Assembly (NCBI RefSeq): GCF_016798225.1
Contig: NZ_JAEUYX010000005.1
Span: forward strand, 1-64,000
DNA length: 64,000 nt
DNA from: Anaerococcus sp. mt242
Lineage (GTDB): Bacteria; Bacillota; Clostridia; Tissierellales; Peptoniphilaceae
Direction: 5' to 3'
Positions 13,110 to 21,667 of this stretch are shown piece after piece. Every line of letters begins with the position of its first letter. Position 1 is the first letter of the stretch. The notes under the pieces are model-generated. The model was not told the origin of the DNA. It was given only the letters and a program-made list of their open reading frames with translations, and did not search any database. The position numbers and the translations under genes were made by a program.

Positions 13110-14725
13110 AGAGCGCTCATTTCTTCTAGGTCGTGCTCTTCTTTATTTTTTAAAGCTTGATTTTTATCATAAGCTCTTTGTTTTTCTTCTTCGCTTACTT
13201 CCATCAAGTGACAAGCTACATAGTGGCCCTTGCCATAATCTTTTAGTTGTGGTTGGTAAGTTTTACATATATCCATAGCATATTGACATCTAGTGTGGAA
13301 ACGGCATCCTGATGGTGGATTTACTGCTGAAGGAATGTCTCCCTCAATTGTTTGCAGTTCTTGACCTTGGTCCACATCTGTTCTAGGAATTGCTTGTAAA
13401 AGAGCTTTTGTATATGGATGCATTGGATTATCGAATATTTGCTCTGTGTTTGCAAGTTCTACCAAAACTCCTAGATACATTACCCCGATACGGTCAGAAA
13501 TGTATTTTACAACTGAAAGGTCGTGGGTTATAAATAGGTAGGTCAAATTGTTTTGATCTTTTAAGTCTTGAAGTAGATTTATAATTTGTGATTGGATTGA
13601 AACGTCAAGGGCAGATACTGCCTCATCGCAAACTATAAAGCTTGGTTTTAAGGCTAGGGCTCTTGCAATACCGATTCTTTGTCTTTGTCCACCTGAGAAT
13701 TGGTGAGGATATCTGTGTAAGAAATATGGTGCAAGTCCACATTTTTCCATAGTTTCTTGGATGTATTCGTTATATCCTTCATCTTTTCTTGATTTGAATA
13801 AATCGTGTCCTAGGACACCTTCACCTATGATATTTCCAACTGTCATCTTTGTATCTAGCGATCCATAGGGGTCTTGGAAAATCATTTGTAGGTCTTTTCT
13901 CATCTCACGCATTTCTTCATCGTTTAGTTTTGAAAGGTCGATACCATTGTCTTTTTGGCTTTCTAGCTCTTCAAAGCCTTCTTTTTCTTTTAGGGTATCT
14001 CTATATGCTTCGATATTGTTGTATTTTTCCCCAACTACTTTTGAAAGTTCAGTTCTTTTTGCAATTAATTCCTTATATCTTGGGTCGTTATCACGTTTAT
14101 TGTAATATTCGTCCCATTCTCTAGATCTCATTTGGAGTTTTTGCTCAAATACATCTATATCAGCAATAATTTTTGCACGTTCACGAAGTCTTGTGTAGTA
14201 GTCATTTAACAGACTTTGAACCTTATCTAGGTCATCAGATGCTAAAAGTCCACCAGCAATTCTTATCATATTTAGATATTTTTCTTCGATCTCGCGGCGT
14301 TTAAACATTGCCTTTTCATTGGCTGCTGCACGAGCTTCATCGTCAGCTGCATTTTCAAGCTCAGCATAGATATCATTTAGCTCATCATTTGCATTTTTGT
14401 AGCTTGGAAACTGGCTAGATATATTTTTTATCATGGTGCCCATATATTCTGGGGCAACATCTTCTAAAGTTTTTCCGTAATATAGGGTTATTCCCTCTGT
14501 TTGGTCATAAATTTGTAAAAGTGTTCTACCAAATGTTGATTTACCACATCCGGATTCTCCTACTAGACCTAATGTTTCACCTTCATAGATGTCAATAGAA
14601 ATTGATTCATTGGCATGAACATAGGAACTAGGTCCTTTGTTAAATAGACCTTTTTTCTTAAGAGGGAAATATTTTTTAAGATGTCTTATCTTAAATAGGA
14701 CCTTTTTTTCGTTAGTATTTTCCAT
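13106..14725 (-). CDS. oppF: Oligopeptide ABC transporter ATPase OppF with a long internal insertion
   Basis: The frame reaches 14776, but AAAGGAAAGAG before the ATG at 14725 fixes 539 residues. It has Walker A GESGCGKST (about residues 56-64), Q-loop at QMIFQDP (about 281-287), signature FSGGQRQR (about 343-350), Walker B FIVCDEAVSALD (about 363-374), H-loop THD and the oligopeptide C-terminal cysteine region GCRFHTRC. A typical OppF has about 320 residues. The surplus is a roughly 180-residue, highly charged, helical insertion between Walker A and the Q-loop (about residues 90-270, for example EKAMFKRREIEEKYL and LIAKRTELSKVVGEKY). The gene overlaps oppD by 14 bases. It energises peptide import in the cytoplasm. 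Confidence 0.9.
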   Translation of the reverse strand: MENTNEKKVLFKIRHLKKYFPLKKKGLFNKGPSSYVHANESISIDIYEGETLGLVGESGCGKSTFGRTLLQIYDQTEGITLYYGKTLEDVAPEYMGTMIKNISSQFPSYKNANDELNDIYAELENAADDEARAAANEKAMFKRREIEEKYLNMIRIAGGLLASDDLDKVQSLLNDYYTRLRERAKIIADIDVFEQKLQMRSREWDEYYNKRDNDPRYKELIAKRTELSKVVGEKYNNIEAYRDTLKEKEGFEELESQKDNGIDLSKLNDEEMREMRKDLQMIFQDPYGSLDTKMTVGNIIGEGVLGHDLFKSRKDEGYNEYIQETMEKCGLAPYFLHRYPHQFSGGQRQRIGIARALALKPSFIVCDEAVSALDVSIQSQIINLLQDLKDQNNLTYLFITHDLSVVKYISDRIGVMYLGVLVELANTEQIFDNPMHPYTKALLQAIPRTDVDQGQELQTIEGDIPSAVNPPSGCRFHTRCQYAMDICKTYQPQLKDYGKGHYVACHLMEVSEEEKQRAYDKNQALKNKEEHDLEEMSAL

Positions 14726-15713
14726 CTTCTCTTTCCTTTCTATTTGGATAGTGACATCTGATTCTTTGGTGTTCATTAACTGCGACTAATTCTGGCATTT
14801 GGTTTACACATTTTTCTGTGGCATATTTACATCTATCTGCAAATTTGCAACCCTTTGGTAAATTTAGTGGGTGTGGCACAGATCCAGGAATTATATCTAA
14901 TCTTTGATTTTTATCACTTGTTATGGATGGGATAGAATTTAGTAATGCTACTGTGTAAGGATGGTTGTAGTCTGTAATATCTCTTTTAAAAATATATTCT
15001 ACTGGAGATTGTTCTACAATTTGTCCTGAGTACATTACCGCAACTTCATCTGCCATTTGGTTAATAACACCAAGGTCGTGGGTGATAAATAGGATTGATG
15101 TGTTAAGTCTATGTTTTAAATCATTCATCAATCTTAAAATTTGCGCTTGGATAGTTACATCTAGGGCTGTTGTTGGCTCATCTGCGATTAATAATTTTGG
15201 CTCGCAAGCTAGCGCCATAGCGATCATTACCCTTTGGTTCATCCCACCTGAAAGTTCAAATGGATATTGTTTTGCTACTATGTGTGGGTTTGGGATTTTT
15301 ACAGAAGCTAGTAGTTCTTCACATCTTTTAGCTGCTTGATGTTTATTCATATTTCTATGAAGCATAAGGACTTCTGAAATTTGTCTTTCTACTGTAAATA
15401 CAGGATTTAGGGAGCTCATTGGCTCTTGGAAAATCATTGAGATTTCATTTCCCCTGATTTTTTCCATTTGGCTTGTCTTATATTTTACTAAATCTTCACC
15501 CTTATATATTATTTCACCATCATATATTTTTTGGTTTGGTTCAAATAATTGCAAAATACTCATAGCAGTTTGGCTTTTACCAGAACCAGACTCACCTACA
15601 AGTCCTAAAGTTTTACCCTCATCAACTGTAAATGATACACCATTTACAGCTTTGATAAGGCCTTTTCTTGTAGAAAAATATGTGTGAAGCTTGTTAATTT
15701 CTAATAAACTCAT
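14712..15713 (-). CDS. oppD: Oligopeptide ABC transporter ATPase OppD
   Basis: A 333-residue ATPase of usual length. It shows Walker A GESGSGKSQTA, Q-loop IFQEPMSSLNP, signature ELSGGMNQRVMIA, Walker B LLIADEPTTALDV, H-loop ITHDLG and the terminal cysteine motif GCKFADRCKYATEKC that may bind an iron-sulfur cluster in related transporters. The start is behind GAGGAAAAG. It lies nine bases after oppC and overlaps oppF. With OppF it forms the ATPase pair on the cytoplasmic face of the permease. Unlike OppF it has no insertion. Confidence 0.92.
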   Translation of the reverse strand: MSLLEINKLHTYFSTRKGLIKAVNGVSFTVDEGKTLGLVGESGSGKSQTAMSILQLFEPNQKIYDGEIIYKGEDLVKYKTSQMEKIRGNEISMIFQEPMSSLNPVFTVERQISEVLMLHRNMNKHQAAKRCEELLASVKIPNPHIVAKQYPFELSGGMNQRVMIAMALACEPKLLIADEPTTALDVTIQAQILRLMNDLKHRLNTSILFITHDLGVINQMADEVAVMYSGQIVEQSPVEYIFKRDITDYNHPYTVALLNSIPSITSDKNQRLDIIPGSVPHPLNLPKGCKFADRCKYATEKCVNQMPELVAVNEHQRIRCHYPNRKEREDGKY

Positions 15714-15722
15714 TCTTTTCCT

Positions 15723-17702
15723 CTATCTCTCATTTGCTCTAGGGTCTATTGCATCACGAATTGCATCCCCCATTAAGTTTACAGAAAATGATACTAAAAA
15801 TACCGCAAGTGCTGGGAATACCCATCTCCACCAGTAAGTATTTAATACTTCTGAACTTTGGGCAGCAGATAGCATATTCCCCCATGATGGTGTTGGCTCT
15901 TGTACACCAAAACCTAAAAATGACAAACCTGATTCTGTTAGTAAGTTGCCTGCATAACCTAAGGTTGCGTTTACAATTACTATAGAAAGGATATTTGGCA
16001 AGATATGCTTAATCATTATTTGAGAATTTTTTACACCAAGTGCACGGGCAGCAGTGATGTAATCACGCTCACGTTCTGCAAGGATTTGTCCACGTACTAG
16101 ACGAGCTAGTCCTGTCCAGCCTAGTAAACCTAAAAGCACCATCACCATAGTAATTCTTTGAGTTTGGCTTGCTCCTGGTGGCAATAATGCTGATAGTGAG
16201 ATAAGCATTGGATAAAATGGGAATGATGAAATAATTTCAGATACCCTCATTAAAATATTATCCACACGACCACCTGCAAAACCTGCAATCATACCTATTA
16301 TTACACCAAGTACAACTTGGATTACAGTTGAGATTAGGGAAATAAGCATGGTCATGCGACCACCATGAATTAATCTTGTAAAGATATCACGGCCTTGATC
16401 ATCAGAACCAAATCTAAATCCATTTAGTCCCCAAGTTTTGATATTTCCTTCCTTATCTACTGCATATTGGTTAAAGTATGATGCATATATTTGGTCAAAA
16501 TCTCCCTCTGGAGCATTTAGCTCACCGTAATTATCTTTTCCCCAAGTATAAAGTTTGCCGTTTTCATCTAAGGCAGTAAAAGTTGTATCTCCACCTTGGA
16601 TATCTACAATTGGTGCTTCAAAATCTGGGACTTTGTCTCCAGAAATACCATCTCTGCTTGGACCCCAAACATAAAGTTTTCCTTTATCATCAAGGGCTGC
16701 TGCAGATGAGCTAGTAAGGGCAACTTTTTTTACAAACACAGATCCATCAGTAAGCTCTTTTGGCATAGTTGTTTGGTTTTCTGCACCAAGTACACCGATA
16801 AGTTGAACTGTACCATCAGTTTTTGCTACTAAAATATTGATTGGAGATGTATCAAAATCCTCTACCTTACCTTGTATATCAGATGGGATTAAGTTTAATC
16901 GACTGGCCATTGTTGATCCCCAAACCACAAGATTTTTTGCTTTTGTTTGGACAACAGAGTATTGAACACCTGCACCAAGTTTTTGGATGCCTTCAGTTTT
17001 AATTTGATTTTCTTGCATTGGAGGCATTTTGGTTTGTTCAAAGGAATTATTTCCCCAGCCATAAATTTCGTTATCATCAGTTGCAAGTAGGATATGTCTA
17101 TCACCTGCTGCAACATCAGTTACTTTTTTGCCTTTGATAGATTCTTTTACACTATCTGGAATAGATAGTACATGATCTTCGTTATCAGATCCCCAAACAT
17201 AAACATTATCTTCATTTGTAAGGCCTACTGCAAATGTGTTACCAATCGAAATTCTTCTTGTACCTTCTTTTTCCATTTCTTTTGGAAAATTCATGTATGC
17301 CCCACCGGGTGCTACATTTGTAAGGTTACCTTGAGAATAATATTGGTTAAATGGTAGGATAGCTGACCCTATAAAAACTATTAAAATAATAGTTATAAAA
17401 AGTATTAAACCAATAACACCAAGTGGGTTTCTAAAGAAGTTTTTAACTGCAACTTTTCCTGGAGAAAGGATTGCTTCTTCTTTTAAATCCTTGTTTTCGC
17501 TTGAAGGATCTGGTCCTTGGCCCACATTTGAATTTGGATTGTTAAGATTTTCTCTTATATTTTCATCTAATCTTTCATCCTCTGGAATTCTTGTTTCATT
17601 TTCTATATCTGGCGCATCATTTGCAAAGGTAAAAGCAGAACGGAAATAAGATTTTAAGAATCTTCCATAAGACTTTAGTGATTTATTAAAAGTTTTATTC
17701 AT
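15723..17702 (-). CDS. oppC: Oligopeptide permease OppC with an inserted seven-blade RCC1-like propeller
   Basis: A 659-residue protein, where OppC normally has about 300-350. Order: an acidic Asn/Pro-rich N-terminal tail (1-80), first membrane helix (about 93-116), an inserted extracytoplasmic region (about 140-427), then the normal permease resumed at FGSDDQGRDIFTRLIHG, membrane helices, the EAA loop (AARALGVKNSQIMIKHILPN) and the OppC end DAIRDAIDP. The insert has seven repeats marked by VYVWGSDN (167), IYGWGNNS (213), LVVWGSTM (258), IGVLG (302), LYVWGPSR (343), LYTWGKDN (384) and IKTWGLNG (421), spaced 37-46 residues. That is the RCC1/BLIP-II propeller pattern, placed where it would face the binding protein outside the membrane. 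It may help dock OppA or bind peptidoglycan or peptide (inference). Confidence 0.93.
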   Translation of the reverse strand: MNKTFNKSLKSYGRFLKSYFRSAFTFANDAPDIENETRIPEDERLDENIRENLNNPNSNVGQGPDPSSENKDLKEEAILSPGKVAVKNFFRNPLGVIGLILFITIILIVFIGSAILPFNQYYSQGNLTNVAPGGAYMNFPKEMEKEGTRRISIGNTFAVGLTNEDNVYVWGSDNEDHVLSIPDSVKESIKGKKVTDVAAGDRHILLATDDNEIYGWGNNSFEQTKMPPMQENQIKTEGIQKLGAGVQYSVVQTKAKNLVVWGSTMASRLNLIPSDIQGKVEDFDTSPINILVAKTDGTVQLIGVLGAENQTTMPKELTDGSVFVKKVALTSSSAAALDDKGKLYVWGPSRDGISGDKVPDFEAPIVDIQGGDTTFTALDENGKLYTWGKDNYGELNAPEGDFDQIYASYFNQYAVDKEGNIKTWGLNGFRFGSDDQGRDIFTRLIHGGRMTMLISLISTVIQVVLGVIIGMIAGFAGGRVDNILMRVSEIISSFPFYPMLISLSALLPPGASQTQRITMVMVLLGLLGWTGLARLVRGQILAERERDYITAARALGVKNSQIMIKHILPNILSIVIVNATLGYAGNLLTESGLSFLGFGVQEPTPSWGNMLSAAQSSEVLNTYWWRWVFPALAVFLVSFSVNLMGDAIRDAIDPRANER

Positions 17703-17713
17703 GATTTCACCTC

Positions 17714-18676
17714 TTAAGCTTCTAATTTAACTCTTGGATCAACTAGGGCATAAGCTATATCCATTATCAAGTTGCCTAAAAGGGTCAGTATGGCATAAAA
17801 CATTGATAAAGCTAAAATTACGTTATAATCTTGGGCAATAACTGCAGTTATAAGCTCATTTCCTATTCCCCTGTATGCAAATATACGTTCTGTAATAGCA
17901 GATCCAGAAAACATACCAAGTACAGCCCAAGTAAGAGCAGTAACTACTGGGATAAGGGCATTTCTAAATGCGTGTGAGTAAATAACTGTTTTTTCTTTAA
18001 GTCCCTTAGATCTTGCAGTTCTAATATAATCTTGATTTAGGGCATCAAGCATAGAGTTTCTTACATATCTAGATAAAGATGCAAGAGATCCTACAGTTAG
18101 GGCAATGGTTGGTAATGTCAAATATCTTACCCATTGGCCAAATGTGTTTTCCCTAGGCATACCATTTGGAGGCAACCATCCTAATTTAAATGCAAAGAAA
18201 TAAATCAAAAGTAAGCCTATAAAGAATATAGGAATGGACATACCTATTAGAGTAAGGGTCTGGAAAGTCTTATCAAAGACCCCGCCCCTATGGGTGGCCG
18301 ACCTTATACCTATCAAAATAGATAATACAAATGAAATAATTGTAGATCCAATATTTAGATAAATAGTATTTTTAAGTGGTTCTCTTAAGTGGTCTTTTAC
18401 TGGTTTTTTTACTCTAAGTGATTCTCCAAAATCTCCCTGTAAGGTTCTGCCTAGCCATCTTACATATTGCTCAGAATAGGATTTATCAAAACCATAACGT
18501 TCTTTTAAATTTTTATACATTTGAGCTTCTTGTGCCTTTGTCATCGCAGTACCTTGTGGCATCATAGCTTGGATAGGGTCTCCAGGCATGGCTTTAGAAA
18601 AAGCAAAAAGCATTATAGAAATGATTAAAGCTGTTGGGATCATGCTTAAAATTCTTTTTACTATATAACGAAACAT
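17714..18676 (-). CDS. oppB: Oligopeptide permease OppB
   Basis: A 320-residue permease of standard length beginning MFRYIVKRILSMIPTALIIS, the usual OppB opening. It has six membrane helices, the extracytoplasmic loop after helix 1 with MPGDPIQAMMPQG, the EAA-type coupling loop (YIRTARSKGLKEKTVIYSHA) and the family ending YALVDPRVK. It is the first gene of the leftward oppBCDF operon, with a consensus promoter about 140 bases upstream. It pairs with the enlarged OppC to form the channel. Nothing unusual is seen in OppB itself. Confidence 0.93.
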   Translation of the reverse strand: MFRYIVKRILSMIPTALIISIMLFAFSKAMPGDPIQAMMPQGTAMTKAQEAQMYKNLKERYGFDKSYSEQYVRWLGRTLQGDFGESLRVKKPVKDHLREPLKNTIYLNIGSTIISFVLSILIGIRSATHRGGVFDKTFQTLTLIGMSIPIFFIGLLLIYFFAFKLGWLPPNGMPRENTFGQWVRYLTLPTIALTVGSLASLSRYVRNSMLDALNQDYIRTARSKGLKEKTVIYSHAFRNALIPVVTALTWAVLGMFSGSAITERIFAYRGIGNELITAVIAQDYNVILALSMFYAILTLLGNLIMDIAYALVDPRVKLEA

Positions 18677-18817
18677 AACTTTCCTTTCTATATTGTTACA
18701 TAAAGAAATTTTTAAATAATTTTACATAATTTTTATTAATAATTCCTTAATAAATTCATATTTTAGGATTTTATTAAAAAGTTTGAAACTTCCAAAATAA
18801 CAATTTTTATAAATAAT

Positions 18818-18846
18818 ATATTAATATAATCGCTAATTTTTGTCAA
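18818..18846 (-). promoter_or_regulatory. Promoter of oppBCDF
   Basis: Leftward TTGACA (18841-18846), 17-base spacer, TAATAT (18818-18823). Confidence 0.65.
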
Positions 18847-18975
18847 CTTAAAAACACCTGTATTATCAGTAAAAATTGCCATTTTAGAGATAAAAATAAT
18901 AAGTTTTTAGACTATATATTTATACAAACAAATTAATAATAATTTCAATTAAAAGATAATATTTATTTATAAATA

Positions 18976-19005
18976 CTAAAAAAGCCCACTAGATGTGAGC
19001 TCATT
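18976..19005 (-). terminator. oppA terminator
   Basis: Leftward AGCTCAC pairs with GTGGGCT (one G-T pair), followed by TTTTTT. It lies about 20 bases after the oppA stop, so oppA forms its own transcript with possible read-through into oppBCDF. Confidence 0.6.
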
Positions 19006-19025
19006 TAGTTTTATAATTTATTTGA

Positions 19026-21236
19026 CTATTTTAATTTAACAGCGTTAATTTGATCTTCGATACCCCATGATGGTGTATTTAGTTCAAATCCTTCTACCCT
19101 TGGTGTGTATCCTGTGTGGAACAAGTTTGAGTAAAGTGGGATTTGTGGTAGGTAATCATTGTACCAAAGTTGGAATTCTTCCCAGTTATCTAGGTATTGT
19201 TCTCTATCATCTGGTGGAGTTTGACGTAGTTTTACTGTCAATTCATCAGCTTTAGGGTCGTTTGTTCTAGATTTGTTGTCGTTACCTTTTGAGTTATATT
19301 GTGCCCATGGGTCATATACTTCATCGAATGTTTGTGCCATTGAGAATGCTGTGTATTCCGCATCTTCTTCTGGGAATACATAGTACTCTTGAAGTGTTGG
19401 GAATGATCCAGCTGTGATGTTATATTCCATACCTGCTTGTTTTGCATTTACCGGAAGTTGGCTATTCATTAAGCTTGTGATTGGTGATTCTTCAGAACCA
19501 TATTGGTTTACTACAAGTTTTTCACCTTTGTCATTGTATCTATAGTAGTCAAAATTATCAGCGTCTTTGTTAAATGATTCATCAGCTTTTGCACGATCCC
19601 AAGGTGTTGTTCCATCTGCTTCAAATTTGTATGGTGAATTGTCAAGTAATTCGTTAGCTGTATCAATGTTTAATTGATAGTTTGTAAACTTTCCTTCTAG
19701 GTCAGCTCCTCGTTCTTGGTACATCCATTGGCTAAGACCATATGCACCGTTTGTTACTACCCCATATCCACCTGCAAATGATTGAACAAATGTGTTTCTA
19801 TCCATTAGATGAGCAATTGCTTGGCGTACTTCTTTGTATTGAGTTGTTCCTCTATCTGTTAAGAAGTTAAGTGAACCGTAACCATTTCTTTCAAATGAGT
19901 TTAATTTGATTTTGCCAGCTTCTTCTGCTGCCTTCATTTTATCGATTTTGCCGCCGTCAGCTTCTTGTTGCCATACGTCGATGTCCCCATTTTCTAGTAG
20001 GTCTATAGATATATTATCATTTACGTATTGAACGATGATGTGTGGAATTGTAGCTTTATCCCCTTTGAAGTTACCTTGATATTCAGGGTTTAGAGAAAGT
20101 TTAACCATATTGTTGTTATATTCATCAAATTTGTATGGTCCTGGAACTACACTTGGTGCTGTTCTGTATTCGTTATATACATTTAGCATAGCTTGTTCGA
20201 TAAGTTGTTCTGTTGGGTCAACATCACCGTCAAGTTTTTCTTGAAGACCTGCTATTTGTTTTTCATGAGCAGCTTTTTCTTCTTCTGATGCTTTATCTTC
20301 TACTTCTTTGAACTCTTCGTTTGCTCTATCGATTTGTTCTTGAACTGAGTCTTTGTATTTTTTAACTTCTTCTTCACTTGGTTGATAGCCATCTTTAGCA
20401 ACTAATTTTTTACCATCTTCGCTTAATGCTAGGTTTTCAGAAACTGCATGCATTGGAAAAGCTGGTCTAGCTGCTAGGTATTTTTCGTAGTAGTAAGGAA
20501 GTTGTGATGCATCAATTGTGTACTTGAAAGTATGATCATCAACTTTTTCTACTGCTTCAAATGTATCAGATTCACCTGAGTGGTAAGCTTCATTGCCCTT
20601 ACCAAATAGGTCCCCTGGGTTTATTGATCCTGTAAGTGGCATAAACTCTGGGTGAGTAAATAATAATGAATAGAAGATATAATCATCAGATGTTAACTCT
20701 TTACCATCTGACCATTTTAGACCTGGTTTGATTTTGAAAGTATAGGTTCTTGAACCATCTTCGTTATCTTTTGCTTCTGGTTCACCTTCTAGTACTGCTG
20801 AGTTTTCAATCCATTCACCATTTTCATCGATAATCATGGTGGTAAAACTGTTTGATCCTTCGATACCTAGTAATTTTCTGATTGTAACGTCATATGCTGA
20901 ATTTTGCCAACCTTCAAAAAAGTCACCGGAAAATTCTGGAGAACCGATAACAAGGGTGTCATCACTTGTTTGTGTTTCGAAGTTTTTTAAATCTTCTGCA
21001 CTTTCTTCATCTAATTCTTCTTCAGCATTGTCTGCTGTTTTGTCATCATCTTTTTTATCTTCACTTGAGTCTTGGCCGTCTTTATTTTCTTCAGCATTTT
21101 CTTCTGCTGCTTTATCTTCTGTTTTAGCTTCGTTATCTGTAGAAGTGGTTGCTGAATCTGTACTTCCTCCACAAGCTGTTAGGGTTGTTGCTAGTCCTAA
21201 AGCCATTAGGGAAGAGAAAACTTTTTTCATTTTCAC
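19026..21236 (-). CDS. oppA: Oligopeptide-binding lipoprotein OppA (SBP family 5)
   Basis: The frame opens at an ATG at 21251, but GGAGG lies inside that extension; the GTG at 21236, eight bases after the SD-like sequence, is the best start (736 residues). It has a lipoprotein signal ending LTACGG and a long acidic, Glu/Asp/Ala-rich linker (about residues 20-85) that probably spaces the domain from the membrane. A family 5 binding domain follows, with the hallmark YTFKIKPGLKWSDGKELTSDD and a C-terminal region ending TPSWGIEDQINAVKLK. A charged helical insertion lies around residues 280-340. It captures oligopeptides outside the cell for OppBCDF. Binding of pheromone peptides is possible but unproven. 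Confidence 0.92.
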   Translation of the reverse strand: MKMKKVFSSLMALGLATTLTACGGSTDSATTSTDNEAKTEDKAAEENAEENKDGQDSSEDKKDDDKTADNAEEELDEESAEDLKNFETQTSDDTLVIGSPEFSGDFFEGWQNSAYDVTIRKLLGIEGSNSFTTMIIDENGEWIENSAVLEGEPEAKDNEDGSRTYTFKIKPGLKWSDGKELTSDDYIFYSLLFTHPEFMPLTGSINPGDLFGKGNEAYHSGESDTFEAVEKVDDHTFKYTIDASQLPYYYEKYLAARPAFPMHAVSENLALSEDGKKLVAKDGYQPSEEEVKKYKDSVQEQIDRANEEFKEVEDKASEEEKAAHEKQIAGLQEKLDGDVDPTEQLIEQAMLNVYNEYRTAPSVVPGPYKFDEYNNNMVKLSLNPEYQGNFKGDKATIPHIIVQYVNDNISIDLLENGDIDVWQQEADGGKIDKMKAAEEAGKIKLNSFERNGYGSLNFLTDRGTTQYKEVRQAIAHLMDRNTFVQSFAGGYGVVTNGAYGLSQWMYQERGADLEGKFTNYQLNIDTANELLDNSPYKFEADGTTPWDRAKADESFNKDADNFDYYRYNDKGEKLVVNQYGSEESPITSLMNSQLPVNAKQAGMEYNITAGSFPTLQEYYVFPEEDAEYTAFSMAQTFDEVYDPWAQYNSKGNDNKSRTNDPKADELTVKLRQTPPDDREQYLDNWEEFQLWYNDYLPQIPLYSNLFHTGYTPRVEGFELNTPSWGIEDQINAVKLK

Positions 21237-21269
21237 TTTGCTTTCCTCCATTAAATTGTGATATGAGTT

Positions 21270-21298
21270 ATTTTATGCCAAAAAAATATATTTGTCAA
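21270..21298 (-). promoter_or_regulatory. Promoter of oppA
   Basis: Leftward TTGACA (21293-21298), 17-base spacer, TAAAAT (21270-21275), 34 bases before the GTG start. Confidence 0.7.
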
Positions 21299-21623
21299 CA
21301 CTCTTATTATTTTTTATTAATCATCATGTATTTTTATACATACAAAACATTGAAAAAACTAAGCCTAAATATTGCCTATGTAAATATTTCCATATTTCTT
21401 TATCTTGATAAAGCATAAAATGTTTTGAAATTTCAATCTTTGTTAAATTTATTAACTATTGCTATATCATAGAAAGAGATAGAGTCTGTCTTATAAAATT
21501 TTTAGGAAAATATAAATTTTTTATTATAAAATTTATCTCTAAAATTTCTTATAAAATGCTTTTACATAAGAGTATAAAGGCAAAATTAAATTTTATAAGG
21601 ATCTTTTTATTATTCTTGCCCAC

Positions 21624-21655
21624 AAAAAAACAGCCTAAGTTTGTCTTAGACTGTT
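21624..21655 (-). terminator. Terminator of the cell-wall amidase gene
   Basis: Leftward ACAGTCTAAG pairs with CTTAGGCTGT around a short loop and is followed by seven T residues. Confidence 0.75.
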
Positions 21656-21667
21656 AAAATATTTTTC

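Larger units (their letters stand above)
18677..19025. other. oppA-oppB intergenic region
   Basis: About 350 A+T-rich bases between oppA and oppB. They contain the oppA terminator (18976-19005) and the oppB promoter (18818-18846), leaving a 5' leader of about 130 bases before oppB. I see no ORF or recognisable riboswitch. Confidence 0.5.
21252..21667. other. Region upstream of oppA
   Basis: About 415 very A+T-rich bases carrying the oppA promoter and, at the far end, the terminator of the amidase gene. Variants of TTATAAAATTT recur around 21490-21560 without a clear period. No supported gene. Confidence 0.45.

Noticed and set aside
14712..14776. Longer OppF start at 14776
   Set aside because: It lacks a ribosome site and would overlap oppD by 65 bases. 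The ATG at 14725 has a good site.
20836..21261. Serine-rich 141-codon frame opposite the start of oppA
   Set aside because: It is the complement of the acidic Glu/Asp/Ala linker of OppA. Low complexity explains the open frame.
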